Assembly (NCBI GenBank): GCA_963791325.1 | Contig: CAWBRU010000022.1 | Location: 186,001-250,000 of the forward strand | Reading direction: 5' to 3' | Origin: JBEVJK01 sp963791325 | GTDB lineage: Bacteria; Pseudomonadota; Alphaproteobacteria; Rhizobiales; Rhizobiaceae | Length of the DNA stretch: 64,000 bases | In this document: positions 43,732-53,039 of the stretch, piece by piece | How the letters are laid out: each line of letters starts with the position of its first letter | Position numbering within the stretch: position 1 is the first letter of the stretch | Notes under the pieces: model-generated | Database searches by the model: none | What the model was told of the DNA's origin: nothing | The model's input: the letters and a program-made list of their open reading frames with translations, nothing else | Made by a program: the position numbers and the translations under genes

Positions 43732-44397
43732 TCAGGCCGGGCCGAGCCTCAGACCCCCGTCCATGAGGCTCCGCGCCGCCAGGACCTCATAGCCCAGGAC
43801 GCTGGGATGCTCCGTGGCAAGCCGGTGCCGGTGGGTCGCCGTGACCACGACGATGCTCGCACCTGCCGCTTCCGCAGCCTCGATGCCGGCCGGCGCGTCT
43901 TCGAAGACCAGGCAATCCTCGATGCGCCGGCCAAGCAGCCGGGCCGCCAGCAGGAAGCAGTCGGGAGCCGGCTTGCCCCGCTCGACGTCCTCGCCGGTGA
44001 CAAACACCTTCGGCCGCGGCAGGCGGGCGGCGGCGAGCCGGCGGATCGCAAGTTCGCGCGGCGAGGAGGTGACGATCGCCCAGCGATCCTCGGGCAGCGA
44101 CGCCAGAAAGCCGGCCGCACCGGCAATCGCGCTGACCCCGGCCATGTCTTCGATTTCGGCCAGCAGCACGTCCCGCGCTTCGGCGTGCGGGTCGATTCCG
44201 GGCAGCTGCAGCCGGGCGATCGCCTCGATGCCGCGCACGCCGTGGATGGTCGGCAGGAACGTCGCGAGGTCGAGCCCGTGCCGTCCCGCCCAAGCAGCCC
44301 AGCAACGCTCGACCGCTTCGATGGAGTTGACAATGGTGCCGTCCATATCGAACAGGAAGGCGGCGAAGTCTCGGTTCGACAGCGTGCTGATGGTCAT
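43732..44397 (-). CDS. HAD-superfamily phosphatase
   Basis: A 221-residue HAD hydrolase of the beta-phosphoglucomutase/sugar-phosphatase class. The nucleophile motif is FLFDMDGTIVNS, the second motif VTSSPRE, the lysine GKPAPDCF and the metal acidics FEDAPAGIEAA. It has a helical cap between motifs 1 and 2. Likely substrate: a small phosphorylated sugar or sugar alcohol. ATG 44395-44397 was chosen; an upstream GTG is possible. Confidence 0.88.
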   Translation of the reverse strand: MTISTLSNRDFAAFLFDMDGTIVNSIEAVERCWAAWAGRHGLDLATFLPTIHGVRGIEAIARLQLPGIDPHAEARDVLLAEIEDMAGVSAIAGAAGFLASLPEDRWAIVTSSPRELAIRRLAAARLPRPKVFVTGEDVERGKPAPDCFLLAARLLGRRIEDCLVFEDAPAGIEAAEAAGASIVVVTATHRHRLATEHPSVLGYEVLAARSLMDGGLRLGPA

Positions 44398-44592
44398 GGC
44401 CACGCGGTAGCGAGTTTCGCCCGGCTAATCAAACCCTCAGTTTTGAACCGCCGCTTCGCGCGGCGACCGCACGCCGTGCGCCGGGGTCTCGAATGCGGCG
44501 ATTAAGACAAGTCATATGACCTCAGCGGATACGCAATTTCACAGTGTAATGCCAATTGGTAACAGCTCATAAGTTGCTTGATTGTACAAGTT
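44398..44592. other. AT-rich divergent region with short palindromes
   Basis: From about 44500 to 44592 the DNA is clearly AT-richer than its surroundings. It contains the perfect palindromes GTCATATGAC (44511-44520) and CCAATTGG (44552-44559). It separates the HAD gene from the orphan hypothetical gene and probably holds their promoters; no regulator gene adjoins it. Confidence 0.4.
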
Positions 44593-45357
44593 ATGACAGC
44601 AGAACTATTCATCTGCGCCATGCTGGACCCGGCATCGGACGAGGCGATGAAGCCGCTGGCGCTGTTCAACCGCTTCGACCTCGCCCCCGACAACTGGTCC
44701 CATTGCGGCGAACACCGGATCGTCTACGGCAAGAAGAAATCGGCGGATGGCGCCCGCTTCCTGATGATCTTCGAGGCGATGGTTCCCAACCCCCGCACGG
44801 GCGCCGACGGGTGCAAGCCGATCGCCGAGTTCTGGGCCAACCTGTCGGACGGGGCCTTGACCGACATCGAGCGCGGCCAGCGCCTGTCGGCCTTCTACTA
44901 TGAGGGCAAGACCTCGCCCACATTGGCCTCACCGGATCTGAAGACCCCGGTCGTCGACTACCGCAATTACGGCAGTGACGGCGGGCGGGGCCAGGTGCGC
45001 GCCAACATGTTCATGGACCAGCCCTGGCAGCTGCGTGAATGGCTGACGCAGCGCACGTTCGATCCGACGCCCGGCAGCCAGAAGCTCGCCTTCGTGCCGA
45101 CCACGGTCAAGGACAACCCGCTGGCGGAGCTCTACCACGACTCGCTCGCCGGGACCGACTTGGCTGCCAACAATGTGGCGGCAACGCTCGATCTGGTCCA
45201 CGGACAGTTCGTCCAGGCCTTGACCAGCACGATCGGGCCGCGGCTGCTCAGCGAGACCACCGCCAAGCATCAGGATCTGGTGAATGCCCTGAGCCAGTTC
45301 CATCTCATAGAACTGCAGCGTCCGGGCGCATTCGTCGAGACCCGCAGGCCTCATTGA
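44593..45357 (+). CDS. Conserved hypothetical protein, probably truncated
   Basis: A 254-residue product starting MTAELFICAMLDPASDEAMK. Its middle (LALFNRFDLAPDNWSHCGEH, RFLMIFEAMVPNP, KPIAEFWANLSDGA, RANMFMDQPWQLREW, KLAFVPTTVKDNP) resembles a domain that I recall from larger secreted proteins of unknown role in myxobacteria and other bacteria. Here there is no signal peptide and the usual downstream part is missing, so it may be a fragment. The AT-rich leader hints at transfer. It converges with the creatininase-family gene. Confidence 0.6.
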   Translation: MTAELFICAMLDPASDEAMKPLALFNRFDLAPDNWSHCGEHRIVYGKKKSADGARFLMIFEAMVPNPRTGADGCKPIAEFWANLSDGALTDIERGQRLSAFYYEGKTSPTLASPDLKTPVVDYRNYGSDGGRGQVRANMFMDQPWQLREWLTQRTFDPTPGSQKLAFVPTTVKDNPLAELYHDSLAGTDLAANNVAATLDLVHGQFVQALTSTIGPRLLSETTAKHQDLVNALSQFHLIELQRPGAFVETRRPH

Positions 45358-45367
45358 AGACGACCCG

Positions 45368-46153
45368 TTACGGCGCCGTCCTGGCGCCGTAACGGTCCTT
45401 GATCCTGCGGATCGTGTCGCGGCCGGCGTCGACGGCTGCTGCGAACAGCCTGGCCCCGGCCTCGGCGCTCGCCTGCGACGGCGTCCCGATGACGCCCGTC
45501 GGGTTGATCTGCTCGAACCGGCGCCACACCGACACCGGCGCGCCCGAGAACAGGTGGGGGTCGGGCCAGCCTTCGGGCGTGGTGCCCGGCGGGATGCGAT
45601 CGCGGCGCACGGCTGCGGCAAACAGATGCATCATCAGCGAGGTCTCGAAGGCGCAGGCATGTCCCGTCCCGCCGGCCGCATCCGGCAGGATTTGTGCGGC
45701 CTCAGCCGCGATCAGGTCGAAATAGGAGAAGCCGGCCGAGACGATGTCCTTTTGCCCGAGCGTGGCGATCGCCACCTGAACGGCGGCGCGGTTGCCGCCA
45801 TGGCCGTTGACGATGACCGGCAGGAAGCCGTCGGCGGCGAGACAGGCGCAGAGCTCGACCAGCACGGCGATGAAGGTCTGGGGGCTCAGGCTCATCGTTC
45901 CCGCGAACGACCGATGGTGTTCGGACGAGCCGTAGGCGAAGGGCTCGGCAACCCGCGTGTCGGGATCGCCCTCGGCGATCGCCAGCGCCACCCGTTCGGC
46001 GAGCCAGGCATCGACGCCGAGCGGCAGGTGCGGGCCGTGCTGCTCGACCGCGCCGACCGGCAACAGCACGATCGGCCTGCTGCTGCCCTGGGCGGCGAGG
46101 CGCTTCACCTCCGGTGAGGTGAGCTCTGCGAAACGGGACGGCTCGGAGCTCAT
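45368..46153 (-). CDS. Creatininase-family amidohydrolase
   Basis: A 261-residue metal hydrolase with the creatininase hallmarks VGAVEQHGPHLPLGVDAWLA, SEHHRSFAGT and VNGHGGNRA, which supply His/Asp/Glu metal ligands. The family includes creatininase, formamide hydrolases and MftE-like peptidases, all cutting an amide or cyclic amide. ATG 46151-46153 overlaps the permease stop (ATGA). It is the last gene of the IclR-linked minus operon and may open an amide in the imported compound (inference). Confidence 0.9.
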   Translation of the reverse strand: MSSEPSRFAELTSPEVKRLAAQGSSRPIVLLPVGAVEQHGPHLPLGVDAWLAERVALAIAEGDPDTRVAEPFAYGSSEHHRSFAGTMSLSPQTFIAVLVELCACLAADGFLPVIVNGHGGNRAAVQVAIATLGQKDIVSAGFSYFDLIAAEAAQILPDAAGGTGHACAFETSLMMHLFAAAVRRDRIPPGTTPEGWPDPHLFSGAPVSVWRRFEQINPTGVIGTPSQASAEAGARLFAAAVDAGRDTIRRIKDRYGARTAP

Positions 46154-47124
46154 CGTGCAGCCTCGTCCAGCCGGTTCTTGGCGCGCACCATGGCGGAGTT
46201 GGCGAGCAGTGCAGCCATGATGATCAGGCCCTTGAACAGCTCGAGGCTCGACGGGTCCGTTCCGAAGACGCGCAGCGCCGTCGTCAGCAGGCTGACGATG
46301 ACGGCGCCGACCACCGTGCCCCACACGGTGCCTCTGCCGCCGAAGATCGACGTCCCGCCGAGCACGGCGGCCGCGATCGCGTCCAGCAACAGCGAGGTGC
46401 CGCCGATATTGGGGGTGACGACGGGCACCCGGCTGATCATCAGCGCCGCCGTCAGGAACACGAACAGGCCGGAGACGACATAGACGAGGACGGTGTGGCT
46501 GCGCACCGGAATGCCCGACAGTTCCGCCGCGGCAGGATCCGATCCGAGCGCATAGGTGCGCAGACCGAAGCGGGTCCAGCGGATCAGAACAAGCGCGACA
46601 AGCACCACCGCCGCCGCGAAGAAGATCGAGTTCGGGATCCCGGCTGTGCGATCGATGCCGACCGACCGCAGCAACGGCTCCTTTAGCACCAGCACGCCCT
46701 TGGACGCCACCGCCAGGGTGGCGCCCTGCAGCGCCACCATGGTGGCCAGCGTGGTGACGAAGGGCGGGATGCGCAGGAAAGCGATGGTCAGGCCGTTCGC
46801 CAGGCCGACGCCGGCCATGGCGGCCAGGCCGGCGAGCAGCGCCGCCGGCAAGCCGAAACCCTGCTCGATGAGGCTTGCCATGAACACCGCGCAGAAAGCG
46901 ACCCCAACCCCCGCCGAGAGGTCGATGCCGCCGGTTAGGAGCACGACCATGGCGCCGATCGCCAGGATCGCGATCGGCGTTGCCTGGGCCACGATGTTGA
47001 GGAAGCTCGCCGGCGCGACCACCCTGAGGTCGATCGCAGCCGAAGCCAGCAAAAGGACCACCAGCAGGATGACCGGGGCGTAGTCGAGCGCCTTGCGGGT
47101 GAGCGGGCTGGCTTGGGCGGTCAT
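46150..47124 (-). CDS. Sugar ABC transporter permease (ribose class)
   Basis: A 324-residue membrane protein with about 9 hydrophobic helices and the class motifs LLTGGIDLSAGVGVAFCAVF, GLANGLTIAFLRIPPFVTTLA, ALGSDPAAAELSGI and GGRGTVWGTVVGA. The ATG directly follows the stop of the Gfo/Idh gene without a gap. It is the second permease of this operon; the other is fused to an ATPase at 48158-50677. The two may form a heterodimer. Confidence 0.92.
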   Translation of the reverse strand: MTAQASPLTRKALDYAPVILLVVLLLASAAIDLRVVAPASFLNIVAQATPIAILAIGAMVVLLTGGIDLSAGVGVAFCAVFMASLIEQGFGLPAALLAGLAAMAGVGLANGLTIAFLRIPPFVTTLATMVALQGATLAVASKGVLVLKEPLLRSVGIDRTAGIPNSIFFAAAVVLVALVLIRWTRFGLRTYALGSDPAAAELSGIPVRSHTVLVYVVSGLFVFLTAALMISRVPVVTPNIGGTSLLLDAIAAAVLGGTSIFGGRGTVWGTVVGAVIVSLLTTALRVFGTDPSSLELFKGLIIMAALLANSAMVRAKNRLDEAAR

Positions 47125-48144
47125 TCAAATCGTCCAGCTCTCGACCGTCTCGACCGCGCCCGACTTGACCGACCGCAGGATCGCGTCGTTGACCGCAACG
47201 GCCCGCAGCGCGTCCTCGACCGGCATCAGGAACGGCTGGTCGTCGCGCACGGCATTGGCGAAATGGCGGACCTCTTCGAACAGATCACCGGTGATGCGCG
47301 TGTTGACCGTCGGCCAGTGCAGGCCGTCCGGCAGCGACCAGGCGCCGTTCGACAGCATGCGCAGGCCGTGATCGCGCACGTCGAGATCGATGACGCCCTC
47401 GGTGCCGATCACCTCGGTGCGGGCCCAGATCCCGGTCGGGATGTCGGAGGGCAGGCTCCAGCCGAAATAGAGCTGGCCGGTCATCCCGTTGGTGAGTTCG
47501 CAGGTGGTGAAGATCGCGTCCTCCGACTTGACGCCGAGCGAAGGCATCAGTTTCGAAACCGCGCGCGAATAGACGGTGCGGATGTCGGCCCCGGAGATCC
47601 ATTGCAGCGCATCGACGTCGTGCACGCCGAGATAGAAGCAGACGCTCGACGAGCCGTTCATGCGGGTGCCGATATCGCGCACCGTGAAGCGGCCGCTGGT
47701 CGCGTGGATTGGCTCGCCGATGCGGCCGGCCTTGACCGAGGCCGCCGCCTCCGCATAGCGCGGATCGTAGCGCAGGATGTGGCCGACCAACAGGCGGCCG
47801 CCGCCCTTCTTCTCGGCCCGCGCCATCGCCTTGGCCGCCGCAAGCGTGTGAGCCATGGGCTTCTCGACGAGCACCGGCAGCCCGGCTTCGAGCAAGGCCA
47901 CGGTGACATCCTGATGGAGCGTGTCGGGCAAGGCGACGATGTAGGCGTCTGCCACACCCTGCGACAGGGCATCCTCGATGGTGGCGACATAGCGGGCGCC
48001 GAACCGCTCGGCGACCGGCTTGCCGATCGACGCGTTGAGATCGACGACGGCCGACAGCTCGGCCACGTCGCTCTCGGCCACCACCTGGGCATGGAACTGG
48101 CCCATGAACCCCGCGCCCACCAGGGCTATGCGCAACTTAGTCAT
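47125..48144 (-). CDS. Gfo/Idh/MocA-family oxidoreductase
   Basis: A 339-residue NAD(P)-dependent dehydrogenase. The Rossmann motif is VGAGFMGQFHA, EKPMAH holds the catalytic Lys, and GVHDVDALQW provides the His/Asp of the active site. Substrates in this family are sugars, inositols and amino-sugar derivatives. It sits between two transporter genes in the operon, 13 bp after the fused permease/ATPase gene, so it is expected to oxidise the imported sugar-like compound. Confidence 0.92.
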   Translation of the reverse strand: MTKLRIALVGAGFMGQFHAQVVAESDVAELSAVVDLNASIGKPVAERFGARYVATIEDALSQGVADAYIVALPDTLHQDVTVALLEAGLPVLVEKPMAHTLAAAKAMARAEKKGGGRLLVGHILRYDPRYAEAAASVKAGRIGEPIHATSGRFTVRDIGTRMNGSSSVCFYLGVHDVDALQWISGADIRTVYSRAVSKLMPSLGVKSEDAIFTTCELTNGMTGQLYFGWSLPSDIPTGIWARTEVIGTEGVIDLDVRDHGLRMLSNGAWSLPDGLHWPTVNTRITGDLFEEVRHFANAVRDDQPFLMPVEDALRAVAVNDAILRSVKSGAVETVESWTI

Positions 48145-48157
48145 GCCATCTCTCCGT

Positions 48158-50677
48158 TCATGACGCGGCGTCTATGCCGATGTGAATGGGAATCTCGGCG
48201 GCGGCCGGCGGGCGCTGCGACTGTCCCACAGCCAGCGCCAGGACGTCGGTTTCGCTCGCACCCCGCGCGAGCTCGCCGGCCGTCCGGCCCTCTTTCATCA
48301 CCACGATGCGGTCGGCGACGCCCAGCACTTCCGGCAGTTCGCTCGACACCATCAGGATCGCGGCACCTCGAGACTTCAAAGCGGCGATCAGCTTATGCAG
48401 TTCGGACTTGGCGCCGACGTCGACGCCGCGGGTCGGCTCGTCGAGCAGGATGAGCCGCGGCTCGGTGGCAAGCCACTTGCCGATGACCACCTTCTGCTGA
48501 TTGCCGCCGGACAATTCGCGCGTCAGCTTGTCGGGCTGCGGCGGCCGCACGCCCAGCGACTTGATCAGCGAGCTCGCCAGCGCCTCGATACGGCGTGAGC
48601 GCAGCAGGCCCCATCTGCTGCGGCCGCGGATCCAGGCGAGCGACAGGTTCTCGCGGATCGTCATGGTGCCGACGAACCCCTCCAGGTGCCGGTCCTCGGG
48701 CACATAGATGATGCCGGCGCGATTTGCCGCCCTGGTGTCGCCGGTGACCGCCGGCCGGCCGAACACCGACATGGTGCCCTCGGTGACTTTCTGGAGGCCG
48801 GCGATGGTGCGCAGCACCTCCGAGCGGCCGGAGCCCATGAGGCCGGCCAAGGCGACGATCTCGCCGCACCGGACCTCGAGCGTTGCGGAACGCAGCAGTT
48901 TGCCGTCCGCAATGCCCTCGACGGAGACGGCCAGCTCGCCGAGCTTCGCGTCGACATGGGGAAACACGTCGCCGACGGCGCGGCCGACCATCATGGCGAT
49001 GATCTCCTGTTCGCTGGTGTCGACGATGCGTCTTTCACCGATGAAGCGGCCGTCGCGCAGGACCACGGCACGGTCGCACTGGCTGAAGATTTCCTCCATC
49101 TTGTGCGAGATGTAGAGGATCGCCGCGCCGCGCGCCTTGAGCGTGGCGATCAGCCTGTAGAGCAGATCGCGCTCCCGGTTCGACAGTGCGCTGGTCGGCT
49201 CGTCCATGACGAACAGCCAGGCCTCGGCCAGCACGGCCCGGGCAATCTCGACCATCTGCTGGCGGCCGACAGACAGCGTGCGCAGCTCGGCATGGATATC
49301 GATATCGAGCCCGAGCTCGGCGGTGATGCGGGCCGCCTCCCGCGCCATAAGCCGTCGATCGAGGAGGCCGAAAGGGGTGCGCGGCTCGTGCCCGACGAAC
49401 AGGTTTTCGGCCACCGACAGATCCGGCGCGAGGCTGAAATGCTGGTGGATGACGCTGATGCCCCTGGCGTCCGCCGGTCCGTGAAAACGCATCGGCTGGC
49501 CGTCGAGCCGGATTTCGCCTTGGTCGGGGGGATAGACGCCGGACAGACATTTGACCAGCGTCGACTTGCCGGCGCCGTTTTCGCCGACCAAGGCCACGAC
49601 CTCGCCGGCCTCGACGCTGAAGCTGACGCCGTCGAGCGCCTTCACGCCAGGAAACGTCTTGCCGATCCCGGCAAGCTCCAGACGGTGCGCGGCCTGCGGG
49701 CCGGCACGCTGGGCGGCAGGCTTCACCTCCGGCCGCGGCGGCCGCTTGAACAGATCCTTGATCACCTCCGGCTGGCTGGTCAGCACCGCCACTGCAATCA
49801 GCAAAGCGGTGACGAAATAGATGATGATCTGCGGCACCTGCAGGAACGACAGGCCGGTGTTGATGACGCCGAGCAACAGCGCGCCGACCGCCGTGCCCCA
49901 GATCGATCCCTGCCCTCCGGAAAGCTTGGTTCCGCCGATGATGGCGGCGGTGATCGCCGCGAATTCGAGGCCGTTGCCGGCCAGCGGCTGCGCCGAGCCA
50001 AGCCGGCCGATCGTCAGGATCGCCCCCAGCCCAGCGGTGATGCCGGCCAAGAGATAGACGGAGATCCGCACCCACTCGACCGGCACCAGCGAGGCATGGG
50101 CGGCGTCTGCATTGCCGCCGACGGCATAGATCCAGCGTCCGTAGACCGTGCGCTTCAGCGCAAACCACCACAGCACGAGGCAGACTGCGGCGAGCAGCAC
50201 GGAGACGGGGATCGGGCCGACAGAGGCGGAACCGGCATAGAGCAGGACCGGATCGGTGACGGAGATGCTGGAGGCCTTGGACAGGCTGAGCGCCAGGCCA
50301 CGCGCAAACGCCATGGTGGCAAGGGTGGCGATGAAGGGCGAAATGCCGGCGAGGCCGATGAGCAGGCCATTGACAAGCCCGATGGCCGCGCCGGCGGCGA
50401 GCGCCGCGAGCCCGCTGAGCAGCGCCGAGCCGGTCGCCAGATGCACCAGACCGGCAGCCACGCCGGCAAAGGCGAGCGTGCTGCCGACCGAGATGTCGAT
50501 CCCCCTCGCGATGATGATCGCCGTCATGGCGAAGGCGACGATCGCGATCACCGCGCTCTGGCGCGCGATGCTGGCCAGGTTGCCGGCGGAGAGAAAGCCG
50601 GCGTCGATCCAGCTGAAGGCGGCGACCGCAACGATCAGCAGAACGGCGAGAATGGGCTCGTGGCGGTTTAGAAGCAT
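48158..50677 (-). CDS. Fused sugar ABC permease and duplicated ATPase (RbsC-RbsA type)
   Basis: One open frame of 839 residues. Residues about 1-303 are a ribose-class permease (ARGIDISVGSTLAFAGV, GLVNGLLIGLAGISPFIATLA, GGQGSIWGTAVGA). After a Pro/Lys-rich linker of about 25 residues come two ATPase domains: the first with Walker A GENGAGKST (365-373) and Walker B LFVMDEPTSAL, the second with a degenerate P-loop (GLMGSGRSEV), signature LSGGNQQK and ILLDEPTRGVD. In most bacteria these are separate genes. ATG 50675-50677 has only a weak ribosome site (CCAGGTT). It works with the binding protein encoded upstream. Confidence 0.88.
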   Translation of the reverse strand: MLLNRHEPILAVLLIVAVAAFSWIDAGFLSAGNLASIARQSAVIAIVAFAMTAIIIARGIDISVGSTLAFAGVAAGLVHLATGSALLSGLAALAAGAAIGLVNGLLIGLAGISPFIATLATMAFARGLALSLSKASSISVTDPVLLYAGSASVGPIPVSVLLAAVCLVLWWFALKRTVYGRWIYAVGGNADAAHASLVPVEWVRISVYLLAGITAGLGAILTIGRLGSAQPLAGNGLEFAAITAAIIGGTKLSGGQGSIWGTAVGALLLGVINTGLSFLQVPQIIIYFVTALLIAVAVLTSQPEVIKDLFKRPPRPEVKPAAQRAGPQAAHRLELAGIGKTFPGVKALDGVSFSVEAGEVVALVGENGAGKSTLVKCLSGVYPPDQGEIRLDGQPMRFHGPADARGISVIHQHFSLAPDLSVAENLFVGHEPRTPFGLLDRRLMAREAARITAELGLDIDIHAELRTLSVGRQQMVEIARAVLAEAWLFVMDEPTSALSNRERDLLYRLIATLKARGAAILYISHKMEEIFSQCDRAVVLRDGRFIGERRIVDTSEQEIIAMMVGRAVGDVFPHVDAKLGELAVSVEGIADGKLLRSATLEVRCGEIVALAGLMGSGRSEVLRTIAGLQKVTEGTMSVFGRPAVTGDTRAANRAGIIYVPEDRHLEGFVGTMTIRENLSLAWIRGRSRWGLLRSRRIEALASSLIKSLGVRPPQPDKLTRELSGGNQQKVVIGKWLATEPRLILLDEPTRGVDVGAKSELHKLIAALKSRGAAILMVSSELPEVLGVADRIVVMKEGRTAGELARGASETDVLALAVGQSQRPPAAAEIPIHIGIDAAS

Positions 50678-50758
50678 AACCTGGCGCTGTTGGGGCTGCC
50701 GGACGGTGCGGCTGGGCAAGGAACCTCGCCGGTCCCCTGCCCAGCCCGAGCCGGCGTC

Positions 50759-51784
50759 TTACTTCTTGCCGACGGTCATAGCGCCGGTGTCGACCTTCGG
50801 GCCGAGTTGCGCGGTGTAGTTCTTGGCCTCGACCTTCGCCTTCTCAGGGGTGATGTAGTCGAAGCTGACATTCGCCTCTTTGAGCTTCTTGGCCGTGGCG
50901 TCGGAGGTGATGAAATAGGTCGGCATATAGAGGTCATAGGGCAGCTTCTCGCCCTTGCCGAGCCGCGCGGCGACCGCGATGTTCCAATAGCCGACGCGAT
51001 AGGCGCCGGTCAAAACGTCGATTACCATCTTGCCGCTTTCGAGCAGGTCGCCCATCTCGTCGTCGCCGTCATAGCCGGCATAGAGCAGGTTGCTGCCCAT
51101 TGCGCTGGCGACCGAATCCGCCGCCAGGCAGAGACTGTCGGAAATGCAGGCGATACCCTTGAGGTCCGGATAAGTTGTCAACCAGGTCTGGGTCGCGTTG
51201 GTGGCCTTCGCCGCGTCCCAGTTGGTCGGCTCGATGCCGACGATCTTGATGTTCGGATATTCCTTCTTCAGCGTGTCGACGAAGGCTTGCTCGCGGGTGT
51301 CGGAGACGAAATTGCCGCGTGAGCCGACCAGCAGCGCGACCTCGCCCTCGCCGCCGAGCGAAGCACCCAAGGCCCGCGCCACCATCGCCATGTTTTCGGC
51401 ATCCGGATAGAGCGTCGAGTAGTTGGTCCCGGCTTCGACCTTGTTGCCCATGGTGATGACCGGGATGCCGGCCTCGGCCGCCTTCTTCAGCACCGGGATG
51501 ACGGCATTCTTGTCGAGCGGGTCGACCAGGATCGCGCCAACCTTCTGATTGATGAAGTTCTCGATGATGCCGACCTGCTTTTCGAGGCTGCCCTCGGCGC
51601 TCTGCCAGGTGGTCTTGACGCCGTAATCCTTGGCCGCGACATCGCCGGCCTCCTTCATCCGCACGAAGAAGGAGTTCTGCAGGTCGATGGCGGCAAGACC
51701 GAGCACCGGTTCGTCGGCCCAGGCCGGGACGGCAAGGCTGGCCAGCACACCTGCGGCGAGTGCAGCTTTCACGGATCTAAGCAT
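50759..51784 (-). CDS. Sugar ABC transporter substrate-binding protein
   Basis: A 341-residue periplasmic protein with a signal peptide (VKAALAAGVLASLAVPAWA) and type 1 binding-protein motifs (VGIIENFINQKVGAILVDPL, IPVITMGNKVEAG, LLVGSRGNF). A GAGGAG ribosome site precedes the ATG at 51782-51784. It delivers ligand to the fused permease/ATPase encoded 81 bp downstream. Confidence 0.93.
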   Translation of the reverse strand: MLRSVKAALAAGVLASLAVPAWADEPVLGLAAIDLQNSFFVRMKEAGDVAAKDYGVKTTWQSAEGSLEKQVGIIENFINQKVGAILVDPLDKNAVIPVLKKAAEAGIPVITMGNKVEAGTNYSTLYPDAENMAMVARALGASLGGEGEVALLVGSRGNFVSDTREQAFVDTLKKEYPNIKIVGIEPTNWDAAKATNATQTWLTTYPDLKGIACISDSLCLAADSVASAMGSNLLYAGYDGDDEMGDLLESGKMVIDVLTGAYRVGYWNIAVAARLGKGEKLPYDLYMPTYFITSDATAKKLKEANVSFDYITPEKAKVEAKNYTAQLGPKVDTGAMTVGKK

Positions 51785-51877
51785 TGTCGGGTTCTCCTCG
51801 TTGGAACAGACTTCACCAGTTCAGGGCGCGTGGGTGCCTTCTCGGCTGGGCACCCTCACAGGTTGCCGTTTGCCGCG

Positions 51878-52810
51878 TCACCTCTCCATGCCGTCGGTGC
51901 CGGCGCCGCAGACCAGGCCGGCGATGCGGCAGCCGGCGGGAGGTACGACGGCGCCGCTCATCAGGGCGGCGAGCGAGGCGGCTCCGCTCAGGTCGGCGGC
52001 GATGCCGCATTCGAACCAGAGCAGCTCCGCCGCCCTCTGCATGTCGGAATCCTCAATCAGCACAACCTCATCGACATTGGCGCGAACGAGGTCGTAGACG
52101 CCCTCGTCGGTGCGCCCGCACGCCATCGTCGCGACCTTGGTCGTGACCTCGGGCAGGCGCACGACATGGCCCGCGGCGAGCGAGGCGTGAAGCGTCGGCG
52201 AACCGACCGGTTCGACGCCGATGATCCGCGCATCCGGCCGCAGCCGGCGGATCACCTGCGACATGCCCGCGATCAGACCGCCGCCGCCGATGGCGATGAT
52301 GAACAGCGAGGCATCTGGCACCTGCTCGACCAGTTCGAGTGCGACCGTGCCCTGGCCGCTGACGACCGCCTCGTCGGCGAACGGATGGACGTAGAACGCG
52401 CCGATGCGCTCCGCTTCGCGGGTTGCCGCAAGGTGCGCCTGGTCCCACAGCGAGCCCTCGAAGCGCACCTCCGCGCCGAGCCGGCGCAGCTTCTCGGCTT
52501 TCAGCGGAGCGGCTGTCGACGGCAGGTAGATGATCGCCGGGACCCCCGCCTGGCGCGCGACATAGGCGGTGGCCAGGCCATGATTGCCGCCCGATGCCGC
52601 GACCAGCCCGTGGCGGTAGGCATCTCCCGTCAAGGTGAGCAGCCGATTGGTCGCCCCGCGGGCCTTGAACGAGCCGGTCACCTGCAGGCACTCCAGCTTC
52701 AGCCACAGATCCTGGCCGGCGATGCCGAGATGGTCAGCCGAAAAGACCGGTGTGCGGCGCACATGCGGCGAGATGCGGCCGGCCGCCGCGACGATCTCGT
52801 CATAGGCCAT
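51878..52810 (-). CDS. Threonine/serine dehydratase-like PLP enzyme
   Basis: A 310-residue fold-type II PLP enzyme with the PLP lysine in TGSFKARGA, SGGNHG binding loop and the glycine-rich IGGGGLIAG phosphate cup. There is no ACT regulatory domain, so it is catabolic rather than biosynthetic IlvA. Expected reaction: beta-elimination of a hydroxyl or other group from an amino acid with release of ammonia, or racemisation. It is the first gene of the minus operon, divergent from the IclR gene across the candidate operator at 52951-52986. Confidence 0.9.
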   Translation of the reverse strand: MAYDEIVAAAGRISPHVRRTPVFSADHLGIAGQDLWLKLECLQVTGSFKARGATNRLLTLTGDAYRHGLVAASGGNHGLATAYVARQAGVPAIIYLPSTAAPLKAEKLRRLGAEVRFEGSLWDQAHLAATREAERIGAFYVHPFADEAVVSGQGTVALELVEQVPDASLFIIAIGGGGLIAGMSQVIRRLRPDARIIGVEPVGSPTLHASLAAGHVVRLPEVTTKVATMACGRTDEGVYDLVRANVDEVVLIEDSDMQRAAELLWFECGIAADLSGAASLAALMSGAVVPPAGCRIAGLVCGAGTDGMER

Positions 52811-52950
52811 GGATTGTCCCCCCGGCGGCCCGCCGCTCTGCGCCCGCGCCGGCAGCGCTCGGAAGCGTCGGGGCGCTGTCGCTGTGATCGGGCATCCGCA
52901 AGGCCATCGTCCTCGCTCCATCGGTCCGTGTCCGCCGCCCGCATCTTGGT

Positions 52951-52986
52951 CGTTTCATATTTGATGTCAAGTTTAGATATAAAACG
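52951..52986. promoter_or_regulatory. Candidate IclR operator
   Basis: CGTTTCATAT at 52951-52960 and ATATAAAACG at 52977-52986 are inverted repeats with 9 of 10 matches around a 16-bp AT-rich spacer. The site lies in the divergent region between the dehydratase-like gene and the IclR gene. Confidence 0.45.
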
Positions 52987-53039
52987 TGCGGACCTGGTCC
53001 GACCTGTGCTAGGTGAGGCGAAGTCGTTGGGAGCAATCC

